A stretch of DNA of 8,072 nucleotides from CAYLNH01 sp964384625 (GTDB taxonomy: Bacteria; Verrucomicrobiota; Lentisphaeria; JABSQK01): the NCBI GenBank assembly GCA_964384625.1, contig CAYLNH010000309.1, positions 1 through 8,072 on the forward strand, read 5' to 3'. Shown piece by piece: positions 1 through 6,776 of this stretch. Numbering within the stretch: position 1 is the stretch's first letter; every line of letters begins with the position of its first letter. Position numbers and translations under genes: made by a program. The notes under the pieces are model-generated. The model had not been told where the DNA came from and made no database searches. It was given only the letters and a program-made list of their open reading frames with translations.

Positions 1-71
1 CAAGCTCCTACGCCGAGGCTTCGGCGCTCAAGAGGGTGCGGGATCTCTATGCCGAATGCAGAGGGCAGTAA
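1..71 (+). CDS. 3' end of an unidentified gene (partial)
   Basis: Reading from base 3, an open frame of 22 codons ends with TAA at 69-71. The peptide (ending LKRVRDLYAECRGQ) has the look of an amphipathic C-terminal helix and ordinary codon use, so I take it as the tail of a gene that begins upstream of the window. Too little is visible to name a family. It converges on the large minus-strand gene that ends at 265, and the hairpin at 136-179 lies between the two stops. Confidence 0.45.
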   Translation, partial: SSYAEASALKRVRDLYAECRGQ

Positions 72-135
72 TCGAGGGCTTACGATCATGGGAAGTGACC
101 GCCGTCAGGCCGCGGGCTGTCACCGTCTTGCTGCC

Positions 136-179
136 GCGCCGGTGAAGCGGGTGCTGAAACTCCCCCGCTTCACCGGCGC
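136..179. terminator. Perfect 16-bp inverted repeat between convergent genes
   Basis: The arms at 136-151 and 164-179 are perfect reverse complements over 16 bp, rich in G+C, and enclose a 12-base loop. The structure sits 64 bp after the stop of the upstream plus-strand gene and 85 bp after the stop of the minus-strand gene. That is where a shared bidirectional terminator would be expected. No T-run follows on either strand, so it is not a textbook intrinsic terminator. It may act as a U-less terminator or as a 3'-end stabilising hairpin. The pairing is seen directly; the function is inferred. Confidence 0.5.
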
Positions 180-264
180 ATTACCATCGCCTGCAGGTAC
201 TCCTTGAGAAGGGACGCTGCCGCACGGCGGGTTCTTCCTGCGGTGGCCGTCGGTCAGTGCAGCA

Positions 265-3200
265 TCATTTCGGGGCCGCCTCGGTGACCCCGTCGATCGG
301 CCGGCCCCAGGCGTCGGCGAGGCGCAGGCACATGCCCCAGCCGCCGGTGCCCTGACAGATCTTGACGAGGATCTCGTTGCGGCCCTTCTTCAGCGGGACC
401 CCGGGGACAAAGTCGGACTCCGGGTCGACGCCGCGATAGGCCTTGTTGGCGTGAACCTGTTTGCCGTTGACCCAGATCTGAATGGTGTCGTCGCTGCCGG
501 CCAACAGACTGACGGTGCGGTCGGCGTCGGAGTTGACGACTGCCGTGGCGTAGGCGCAAACATTCTGATGCGGCTTCGGCAGTTTCCAGAATTCGACAAT
601 GCCTTTCTTGGCGGTTGTCTTCTGCCACTTCACGGATTTGCCGTTTATGCCTTTGAATGATGCTTTCACAGAGAACGCTGCCTGCTCCGGGCCGAAGGCC
701 GTGGCGAAATTGGCGTCCGTCTTCCGGAACGGTCCGCAGATGTACCAATGCCTGATGCCGGTGGCCGCGATGCCATGCGGCTGGGGATCGTCAAGGATCT
801 CCTGGACGGTCGTGTAGCGCCGGGGCAGGTCGGTGGCTTTGACGTTGCCGACGAGCGGCACAAGCCAGGAGGTCCTGCCGGCGATGATCAGTTCCCGCGG
901 GCGGATTTCTTTGCCGTTGAAGCGGACCGCGGGCTTTGTTTTCGTGCCGGTGATGACGAAGGCCGTGGCATCGGTAAACGCCGGGGACTGCCGTTTGTAG
1001 GCGGCGTGCTCGATCTCGACGGCGTTGGCTTGCGGCCGGATCGTGGCGCGCGTGATGCCGACGCGGCCGTCGGCGGAAACCGTGATGCCGCCCGGCGCGG
1101 CGAAGCGCCAGAGCGTGCGTTTCGGGAACGGGTTGAAGCCGACGTACGTGCCGCTGACCGGTTCGGTCTGGATATACGCCATACGACCCGGTTCGCAGAC
1201 GAGTTCGGCGCCGTTCTTTGACAGCCTGCCGGTCGTGCCCTGGATTGTCAGTGTGCTGTCGCGCAGGACCCCCTTGGGCAGGTACGGCCACTTGCCGTTG
1301 ACTTCGCGTTTCAGGAAGATCTCGTTCGTGCGGCCGTCCTTCAGCGGGTCGAAGGTGATAGCCATGGTGTCCCTGCCGCTGGTGTAGTCCAGGTCGAGCA
1401 GTCGTTTCTTGTCCCGGGTTTTCCAGGTCAGCTTCAACTTCGTTGCGGCGATATGTTTCTGGAACGCGGCGAACGTCGGGAAGTCATGCTTGTCCGCGAC
1501 CTCAATGATGAAGCCGCCGACGGCGCCGTCGACCTTGCTCATGTCGAGTTTGTCGCGCATCTCGGCCATCGGCTTGAAGAAGTACTGGTCAATGCGCAGC
1601 GCCTCCTTGGCTTTGCCGCCGCCCTGCATGTCGGTCATCTTGCCGCTGTCGGCGATGACGATCTCCTCTTCCCGGCCGAGGTCGGTGGCGGGAATCGGGA
1701 TCAAGGCGATAAAGGCGGCGCCGTGATCGATGGTGATCTTCTGTGTCATCTTCGACTTGATCGGCAGCCCGGTTTGCCGCTTGCCGTCGACGTAGATGGT
1801 CCAGGTCCTGGTCGGTTCCCAGTTCATCAGACCGAGGGTCATCTGCAAACTGGTCACGGTTCGCGGCTTCTTGCGGCTGCTGACTTTCAGGCCCTTCAGC
1901 GGGCTGGCCAGTACGATCATCTTATTCTTGTGCTGGACGGTATAGGTCGAGCCGCCCTGGCGGCCGACGGAGCCGTTCGGATTGCGCGTCTTGCTGTCGT
2001 GCCAGACGCTGTCGAGCAACTCCGTGCGGTTGATGCCGAAGCGGCCGATCAGCGTGGTGAGCTGTTTGTAGGACTTCACTTCGGCTTCGCTGTGGCGCCA
2101 CATCGCCATGAACGGCACGGTCTCGTTCTTGACGGCGTCCTGACTGGCCAGGCCGTAGTTCTGGCCGAGGTAGCTGCGGCGCAGGAGCGGCGAACCACGG
2201 TGATGGCCCCACTGCATATACGCAACGGTCATCTCGTAGGGCAGCGGTTTCTGGTCGACCATGTTGGCCGTGTACGCCGGCGCCCACGGCGCGTTCAGCG
2301 CCTGCAGCGCGATCTGTCCCGGCTTGATGGCGCTGCCGAACAGCGGGATGCCGCCGGCTGTCTTCGTTTTGCCCAGGTCCAACAGGGCGCCCTTCTTTGA
2401 CAGCGTGTGTACGATATAGCTGAGCCCGTCCTGCTTGACCATGACGTAGCTGATGCCGGTGCGGCCGGACTGGCTGATGAAACGTTTGAGAGCGGGGTGA
2501 TAACACGAGGTGAGTTCCTCGATGGATTTGGCGGTAATGCTGCGGCCCATCATCCGGTCCATCTGGGTCGGTCCGAGGTCGGCGAACACTTTTTGCGGCG
2601 ACAGGGAATGCGCGAAGTAGTAGTGGTCGATGGACTCCTGGGTTGAGCCGTCGTACCAGCTCCAGGTACGCAGCGGCCAGTGTTCCAGGCCGTGCCGGCC
2701 TTCGCTGATGATGAACTCATCCTCCATCAGCACCCCGCCGAACAGCGTGCCGGCCGTGGCCCAGTGGTTGAAGTTCATGGTGCCCATGCTGTGGCAGTAC
2801 GTGCGGTAGACGCTGAAGTTGCCGCGCCAGTCTCCGGTCTTGTCATAGAATGCCCGGGCCTGGCGGCCGCCGATATAGCCGTGCGCCATGTCTTTGATCT
2901 TCATGTGCGGCATCAGCCATGCCTGCCAATAGAGTTTCCAGTGGTCAATCACGGGCGCGGGAATCGCGTTGCGGTAGGTCAGCACCATCTGTGAATTCTG
3001 GCCCGCATCGAACCCGGACCAGCGGCGCGGCGCCATGGACAGCATCGCGTCAAGCCATTTCCTGTAGGCGGCAACACTTCCGGGGAATCCTTGCCCCGGC
3101 TGAATCCGGTGCAGCTCCCGGCAGCGGTGCCACTGCCAGTCCGGCATCCAGTCGGGCTGCTGGAAGCCGTATTCCCTGAGGTACTGCTGAATTTGCGCGT

Positions 3201-4131
3201 CGGTCGGGTCGACCGCCGTCGGCTTGCCGCGGCGGGGCAGGGCGGTAACATCGACGGCAGCCGGCAGGGTGAGGTCGCCCGCTTGTCCTTCCTTGAAGGT
3301 GACAACCAGTTTCGGCGTTTTGATGCGGATGCCGCGCTGGCCGGTGGCGACGCCCCATTCGTAGCCGCTGGCGGCATTGCGTTTCTGGCCCCACCAGTAC
3401 TTGCAGTCGTACAACTCCCATTTTTTCACCAGCAGGCCGTTGCTCTCAAACGCCCGCAGCCGGGCGCCCGGTGATTTGCCGTAGGCCGGGGCGGTCAGCA
3501 CCTGGGTGACATCCAGGCGGCCGCTTGTCCGGCGGTGCGATACCTCGGCCGGCCCGAGCTGCGCCGGATAGCGATCCGTTTGCTCGTCCTGCGCACCGTA
3601 CTTCGTCCAGTAGCATTTGCCGTTGACGTTGGCGTTCCAGGTCGGACCGGCGGCGGCGTCGGCCTTCCAGGGACGGCGGAGCGGCCAGGCCACCGCGTGC
3701 CATTCGGGTTTTACCTTGACCCAGAGATCGCCCAGGAAACTCATGCCCGCCGGCGTCATGTAGTCTTCCGGGAAATATTCGGTGTCGACGAACTCCAGCA
3801 CCAGTTCCACCTTCTCAATGGTCTTGCCCTGCTGCAGGGCGGCGGCGATTTTCTCGGCGCTGCCCGGGAAGCGGACCAGCAGACTCCGGTGGACGGCGTC
3901 GAACACCAGGGCACCCGGCTTGCCGGTGGACCAGTCGCTGACCGGGCCTTTGCCGAAACGGCCGTGATCGCGCAGCTTCGTGGCGCCGTCGGCGCGCAGG
4001 AGTACGGGTTTGTCCCAGTACTTGCGGAACCCGCTGATGCCGGCGGTCTCGGCGGTCTCAATCGTCAGCGTCTCCTGCGCCCCGGCGGTCAGCGTCAGAA
4101 ATCCCAATAGCAGCAGCAGCAAACGTTCCAT
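265..4131 (-). CDS. Secreted multidomain polysaccharide lyase-like protein (1288 aa)
   Basis: The start chosen is the ATG at 4131. AAGGAG lies 9 nt upstream, and the codons that follow encode a signal peptide (MERLLLLLLGFLTLTAGA, likely cut before QE); the frame is open 43 codons further up but that stretch is AT-rich intergenic sequence. Residues ~70-275 look like a DNRLRE-type beta-sandwich (SLLVRFPG at 83-90, GPTWN at 162-166, DVTQVL at 207-212). Residues ~310-560 look like an (alpha/alpha) toroid. N455, H456, Y493, H503 and Y504, in the stretches NFNHWATAG and YDGSTQESIDHYY, are candidate active-site residues. Beta-rich regions follow (~560-1090), with an LSKNGAELVCEPGRMAYIQ segment. The C-terminal domain (~1128-1280) has the HWYICGPF start and GSDDTIQIWVNGK motif of PA14/galactose-binding-like modules common in these phyla. 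The expected role is extracellular or periplasmic cleavage of an acidic polysaccharide, but family and substrate are inferred; a hydrolase with the same fold is possible. The divergent regulator probably controls it. Confidence 0.7.
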   Translation of the reverse strand: MERLLLLLLGFLTLTAGAQETLTIETAETAGISGFRKYWDKPVLLRADGATKLRDHGRFGKGPVSDWSTGKPGALVFDAVHRSLLVRFPGSAEKIAAALQQGKTIEKVELVLEFVDTEYFPEDYMTPAGMSFLGDLWVKVKPEWHAVAWPLRRPWKADAAAGPTWNANVNGKCYWTKYGAQDEQTDRYPAQLGPAEVSHRRTSGRLDVTQVLTAPAYGKSPGARLRAFESNGLLVKKWELYDCKYWWGQKRNAASGYEWGVATGQRGIRIKTPKLVVTFKEGQAGDLTLPAAVDVTALPRRGKPTAVDPTDAQIQQYLREYGFQQPDWMPDWQWHRCRELHRIQPGQGFPGSVAAYRKWLDAMLSMAPRRWSGFDAGQNSQMVLTYRNAIPAPVIDHWKLYWQAWLMPHMKIKDMAHGYIGGRQARAFYDKTGDWRGNFSVYRTYCHSMGTMNFNHWATAGTLFGGVLMEDEFIISEGRHGLEHWPLRTWSWYDGSTQESIDHYYFAHSLSPQKVFADLGPTQMDRMMGRSITAKSIEELTSCYHPALKRFISQSGRTGISYVMVKQDGLSYIVHTLSKKGALLDLGKTKTAGGIPLFGSAIKPGQIALQALNAPWAPAYTANMVDQKPLPYEMTVAYMQWGHHRGSPLLRRSYLGQNYGLASQDAVKNETVPFMAMWRHSEAEVKSYKQLTTLIGRFGINRTELLDSVWHDSKTRNPNGSVGRQGGSTYTVQHKNKMIVLASPLKGLKVSSRKKPRTVTSLQMTLGLMNWEPTRTWTIYVDGKRQTGLPIKSKMTQKITIDHGAAFIALIPIPATDLGREEEIVIADSGKMTDMQGGGKAKEALRIDQYFFKPMAEMRDKLDMSKVDGAVGGFIIEVADKHDFPTFAAFQKHIAATKLKLTWKTRDKKRLLDLDYTSGRDTMAITFDPLKDGRTNEIFLKREVNGKWPYLPKGVLRDSTLTIQGTTGRLSKNGAELVCEPGRMAYIQTEPVSGTYVGFNPFPKRTLWRFAAPGGITVSADGRVGITRATIRPQANAVEIEHAAYKRQSPAFTDATAFVITGTKTKPAVRFNGKEIRPRELIIAGRTSWLVPLVGNVKATDLPRRYTTVQEILDDPQPHGIAATGIRHWYICGPFRKTDANFATAFGPEQAAFSVKASFKGINGKSVKWQKTTAKKGIVEFWKLPKPHQNVCAYATAVVNSDADRTVSLLAGSDDTIQIWVNGKQVHANKAYRGVDPESDFVPGVPLKKGRNEILVKICQGTGGWGMCLRLADAWGRPIDGVTEAAPK

Positions 4132-4140
4132 GGCAACTCT

Positions 4141-4146
4141 CTCCTT
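4141..4146 (-). promoter_or_regulatory. Ribosome binding site of the lyase-like gene
   Basis: On the minus strand this reads AAGGAG, nine bases before the ATG at 4131. It supports starting the protein at the signal peptide rather than at the more distal in-frame ATG at 4260. Confidence 0.75.
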
Positions 4147-4167
4147 CGGTGCGGTGCAGGCAATTGA

Positions 4168-4196
4168 ATTCAAGGTGAACATATGGGGTATGACAA
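4168..4196 (-). promoter_or_regulatory. Possible promoter of the lyase-like gene
   Basis: Read on the minus strand, TTGTCA (4191-4196) is followed after 17 bp by TTGAAT (4168-4173). The -35 matches 5 of 6 and the -10 only 4 of 6. The -10 lies inside the palindrome TTGAATTCAA, so a protein bound there would block it. The weak -10 keeps confidence low; other AT-rich hexamers in the region could serve instead. Confidence 0.3.
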
Positions 4197-4244
4197 TAAG
4201 CTGAATAAAATGTTCCAAAAAATAAATAAATATCAGCATCAGCC

Positions 4245-4273
4245 TTGAAAATCGTATCAATGGAAGGTATACT
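4245..4273 (+). promoter_or_regulatory. Sigma70-type promoter of the regulator
   Basis: A -35 box TTGAAA (4245-4250) and a -10 box TATACT (4268-4273), each 5 of 6 to consensus, are separated by an ideal 17 bp. Transcription would start near 4280, leaving a leader of about 20 nt that contains TGAGG eight bases before the GTG start at 4300. The boxes overlap the candidate operators, consistent with autoregulation by repression. Confidence 0.65.
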
Positions 4274-4299
4274 TATGGTGATCTAATGAGGTATATATT

Positions 4300-5430
4300 G
4301 TGAATAACAGTGCTTCGGCAACGCTTACCAGTACAGCGGCGTTCGTCTATGAACAGGTGGCCGAGGAGTTGCGCCGCCGGATTGTTGACGGGACCTATGC
4401 TGCCGGGCAGCGGCTGCTGCCGGAGGCGGAGATGGCGGCGCAGTTCGGGACCACGCGGCGGACGCTGCGCAAGGCCTTGGCGTTACTGGCGGACGAGGGG
4501 CTGCTGCTGCGCCAGAAAGGGCGGGGGACGTTCGTGGCGGGCGAGCCGAGCACGTCTCAGAACCAGGGGTTGGTCTTCTACATCGGCACCTATGAGGACC
4601 ATTTTTTCGGTGATCTCTTCAAGGCGGTGAGCCGGGAGAGCCAGCAGCGTCATTTCCGCGCGTCGGCCTTTGATCTGACGGCCGCCGGCGTCACGGCGGG
4701 CGCGGTAGCGGGGCTTCGTCGCGATCTGACGCGGGCGACGGGGATCGTCTGCATTCAGAATCAGTGGCCGCATTTACAGGAGGTCCTGCCGCCGGAGGCG
4801 CCGCGACCGGTGCTTGTTGATCTTCACAGTCTGAAGACGGACGCGTGTTGTCATCAGGTTGGCGCGGACCGCTTTCGGGCGGGCGAACTGGCAACGGAGC
4901 ACCTGTTGGATCTGGGGCACGAGCGGATCGTCTGCATTGGCGTCTGGCCGGCGCCGGACAGTGCCGCCGACTATCCGGAACCGGTTTTTGACAATCAGGT
5001 GTACAAGGGGTACCGCACGTGTCTGCTGGCTCACGGCATCCAGGAGCACCGGGCCCTGGGGACCTACGGCGGCATTGATGAAAAGACAATTACGAAATTC
5101 ACGGACTATCTCGCCGGTTTGGGCGACTGGCCCACCGCGGTCCTCTGCGATGCCGACTACTTCGGTGTGATTGTGTCGCACGCGGCGGCGCGTCTGGGCA
5201 AGTCGATTCCGGGGGATCTGAGTGTGGTGTGTGTCGGCAACACGCCGTGGAGCACGGCGACGCCGCCGGGGTTGACCAGTGTCTATCTGGGCGAAAACGA
5301 GATTGCCGGGCTTGCCGTGCAGCTCTGCACCGAGCCGGCGCCGAAGCGCCGGATGCAATACTGCGTCACGCCGGCATTGGTTCGCCGGGCCAGCAGTGCG
5401 GGCGTCGGCGACACAGGGGAACTGTCATGA
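4300..5430 (+). CDS. GntR-type HTH / LacI-type sensor hybrid transcriptional regulator
   Basis: This 376-residue protein starts at GTG, with TGAGG eight bases upstream. Residues ~15-80 form a GntR-family winged helix: YEQVAEELRRRIVDG, then PEAEMAAQFG, the recognition helix TTRRTLRKALALLADEG, and the wing tip KGRGTFV. Residues ~88-365 resemble a periplasmic-binding-protein/LacI sensor domain: TEHLLDLGHERIVCIG (199-214), IPGDLSVVCVGN (303-314) and the end TPALVRRAS (357-365). This is the AraR-like arrangement, in which a sugar or oligosaccharide ligand changes operator binding. The ligand is probably a breakdown product of the glycan attacked by the divergent enzyme (inference from position). 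Length is normal and no key segment is missing. Its stop overlaps the next gene's start (ATGA, 5427-5430), so the two are cotranscribed and probably translationally coupled. Confidence 0.88.
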   Translation: MNNSASATLTSTAAFVYEQVAEELRRRIVDGTYAAGQRLLPEAEMAAQFGTTRRTLRKALALLADEGLLLRQKGRGTFVAGEPSTSQNQGLVFYIGTYEDHFFGDLFKAVSRESQQRHFRASAFDLTAAGVTAGAVAGLRRDLTRATGIVCIQNQWPHLQEVLPPEAPRPVLVDLHSLKTDACCHQVGADRFRAGELATEHLLDLGHERIVCIGVWPAPDSAADYPEPVFDNQVYKGYRTCLLAHGIQEHRALGTYGGIDEKTITKFTDYLAGLGDWPTAVLCDADYFGVIVSHAAARLGKSIPGDLSVVCVGNTPWSTATPPGLTSVYLGENEIAGLAVQLCTEPAPKRRMQYCVTPALVRRASSAGVGDTGELS

Positions 5431-6236
5431 AGCGCACCTTTACTTTAATCGAACTTCTGGTGGTCGTGGCGATCATCGGGATTCTGGCGTCCATGCTGCT
5501 CCCGGTGTTGTCCAAAGCGCGCGAGCGCGGTCGCCGGATCGTCTGTGTCAGCAATCTGAAACAGATCGGCACCGTGGCGGTGATGTACGCCGACGACCAC
5601 GATCAGTACCTGTACTCGCTGCCGACCAGTCACGACAACCGTCTGCGCACCTTTGTCATCTACAACAACGACAAAGCAAACAAGGTGCAGTACTTCGGCG
5701 AGTGGGTGCAGGCCGGCTACACCGTGCCGAACATCCTGTTCTGCCCGTCGATCACGTACTACAACAGCAGCGCCGGAGACCACCTGTCCCCGGGCAGCGA
5801 CCGCCGCCGGTTGCTGGAGGCCTGGAAGTCTGGAGATCCCTATACGGTCGGATCTGGCTGGGCCGTGTCTTACGCCATGGCGGCGATCCCGTTCTACCAC
5901 GGCGGCTGCTGGCGCAGTTTCATGCTGACCGGCCCCGACCGTTTCTTTACCCCGAGGCTGACCGGGTCGACGGCCCGCGGTACCGAAGTCGGCAACGATT
6001 GGCCGCTGGCCAGTGATCTGCGTATGAGCGGCGCCTACAACGTCTTCCACGGCTGGGTCGGGAGCCATCATCAGGGGGGCGGCTACAATGTGGTGTACAC
6101 CGACGGCAGCGCCAAGTGGGTGGACTATTCGCGGCCGCCCAACCCCTACGACGACGTGGCGGATACCTATCCCGGCGATCATTCCACCGCCTCGCCGTTG
6201 TCCAAGATCTGGCGGACATTCGTCTCGGCGTACTGA
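5427..6236 (+). CDS. Type II secretion-like pseudopilin with C-terminal H-X(n)-DG motif
   Basis: The ATG at 5427 overlaps the regulator's stop, and AGGGGA lies six bases upstream inside the regulator's coding end; this start gives a complete prepilin leader. The 269-residue product begins MKRTFTLIELLVVVAIIGIL: a short basic leader, a type IV prepilin peptidase site before F5, conserved E9, and a hydrophobic helix to about residue 28. KARERGRRIVCVSNLKQIG and MYADDHDQYLY follow, as in the H-X9-DG pseudopilin family abundant in Lentisphaerota, Planctomycetota and Verrucomicrobiota. A CPS motif is at 106-108. Near the C-terminus, HQGGGYNVVYTDG (215-227) is the signature motif, here with ten rather than nine residues between H and DG. 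The product is expected to be an inner-membrane-inserted, processed pilin-like protein. The individual role of these paralogues is not known to me; sharing a transcript with the regulator ties this one to the glycan locus. Confidence 0.88.
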   Translation: MKRTFTLIELLVVVAIIGILASMLLPVLSKARERGRRIVCVSNLKQIGTVAVMYADDHDQYLYSLPTSHDNRLRTFVIYNNDKANKVQYFGEWVQAGYTVPNILFCPSITYYNSSAGDHLSPGSDRRRLLEAWKSGDPYTVGSGWAVSYAMAAIPFYHGGCWRSFMLTGPDRFFTPRLTGSTARGTEVGNDWPLASDLRMSGAYNVFHGWVGSHHQGGGYNVVYTDGSAKWVDYSRPPNPYDDVADTYPGDHSTASPLSKIWRTFVSAY

Positions 6237-6257
6237 CTATTCTCCGGGGGAACCACG

Positions 6258-6505
6258 ATGCAGCGACGATTCTCATTGAGACGCGCGCGGGGATTCGTCC
6301 TGATTGAACTTCTGGTGGTGGTGGTGGCGATCATCGGGATTCCGGCGGCGATGCGAACCAGCTTTCCTGCCCGAAGTGGGCCTGGAACACGATCTTCGGT
6401 TCGCGCGACCCGGCCTACCGGGGCGGCATGGGCGTGCTGCGCGTCTACAAGCCCGGTACGGTCTGTGAGCAGAGCCTGAAAATGAAGGAAGCAATGGGCT
6501 GCTGA
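6258..6505 (+). pseudogene. Internally deleted second pseudopilin gene
   Basis: An ATG at 6258 with GGGGGA seven bases upstream starts a prepilin-like N-terminus (basic leader, then GFVLIELLVVVVAIIGIPAAM), 21 bp after the intact pseudopilin. After about 6350 this frame continues to 6479 as Arg/Ser/Pro-rich peptide typical of out-of-frame GC-rich DNA. A different frame becomes convincing from about 6340 to the TGA at 6503-6505, giving segments such as QLSCPKWAWNTIFGSRD and YKPGTVCEQSLKMKEAMGC. The simplest reading is a gene whose middle was lost, joining the pilin start out of frame to a C-terminal piece. Even with the frame restored it would be only about 80 residues, against 269 for its neighbour. 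The C-terminal remnant matches no family I recognise. The 73-residue ORF (6258-6479) could still be translated as a short membrane peptide. Confidence 0.65.
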
Positions 6506-6776
6506 CTCGACCCGCGGCGACAACGGGCAGACCATGTGACCCGGCATGTCAACCCGTTCGCGGTCCTGCTCCGGCATGCCCCCATCCGGATGGAGATTAG
6601 GGCCGGGTTACAGGTTCAAGAGCCCCGTAGGGGCGTATCAAGGTAGCCGGGGGTGCAGCCCCCGGAAAGGGCAGAGTCAAATACCAGAGCCCCGTAGGGG
6701 TGAAGCAGTATCTATCTTCACGGTCAGAATTGGCCCAATAATGCAACCATGAATATAGCCGGATCAGTAGCTGCGG
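6506..6776. other. Non-coding stretch with REP-like palindromes
   Basis: I see no credible gene between the broken pseudopilin and the stop of the membrane-protein gene. An open frame at 6546-6752 runs straight through the palindromic repeats, and its product (SRGCSPRKGQ, PEPRRGEAVS) is what such repeats encode by chance. The part from 6619 to 6700 holds the repeats; the rest shows nothing I can assign. Confidence 0.6.
6619..6700. repeat. REP-like element: duplicated palindrome flanking a second hairpin
   Basis: The 15-mer AGAGCCCCGTAGGGG occurs at 6619-6633 and again at 6686-6700, 67 bp apart. Each copy folds into a short GC stem with a GTA loop. Between them a second stem is formed by CCGGGGG (6647-6653) and CCCCCGG (6659-6665) with a 5-base loop. 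This arrangement (CCCCG-N-GGGG followed by a CCGGGG...CCCCGG hairpin) resembles interspersed extragenic palindromes I know from planctomycete and verrucomicrobial genomes. Those are thought to be spread by REP-associated transposases. No transposase is encoded here. Confidence 0.65.

Larger units (their letters stand above)
4132..4299. promoter_or_regulatory. Divergent AT-rich intergenic region with candidate operators
   Basis: These 168 bp separate the divergent lyase-like gene and regulator, and they are strikingly AT-rich next to GC-rich coding DNA. Visible elements are a perfect 10-bp palindrome TTGAATTCAA (4164-4173); an imperfect palindrome with TTGA and TCAA ends at 4245-4260, overlapping the regulator's -35 box; and a direct repeat AGGTATA at 4265-4271 and 4289-4295. 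The first repeat copy overlaps the regulator's -10 box and the second its Shine-Dalgarno sequence. Any of these could bind the divergently encoded regulator. Which, if any, is the operator is not decided by sequence alone. Confidence 0.5.

Noticed and set aside
1453..2400. Long plus-strand ORF of 315 codons inside the large minus-strand gene
   Set aside because: It lies fully antisense to a gene with clear domain motifs; its composition is that of a GC-rich shadow frame and it shows no recognisable motif.
4132..4260. 43-codon N-terminal extension of the large minus-strand ORF (ATG at 4260)
   Set aside because: It runs through AT-rich intergenic DNA and would bury the signal peptide; the ATG at 4131 has a good ribosome binding site and begins the signal peptide exactly.
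5229..5426. Upstream extension of the pseudopilin frame into the regulator
   Set aside because: It would place 66 residues before the prepilin leader; the ATG at 5427 has a Shine-Dalgarno sequence and gives the exact leader.
5445..6182. Minus-strand ORF of 245 codons opposite the pseudopilin
   Set aside because: Val/Arg/His-rich shadow of a gene with unmistakable pseudopilin motifs on the other strand.
6601..6634. GGTTCAAG segment resembling a tRNA T-arm
   Set aside because: The flanking bases do not pair into a T stem and no anticodon or acceptor stem can be built around it.
6546..6752. Plus-strand ORF of 68 codons
   Set aside because: It is created by reading through the REP-like palindromes; no coding character.
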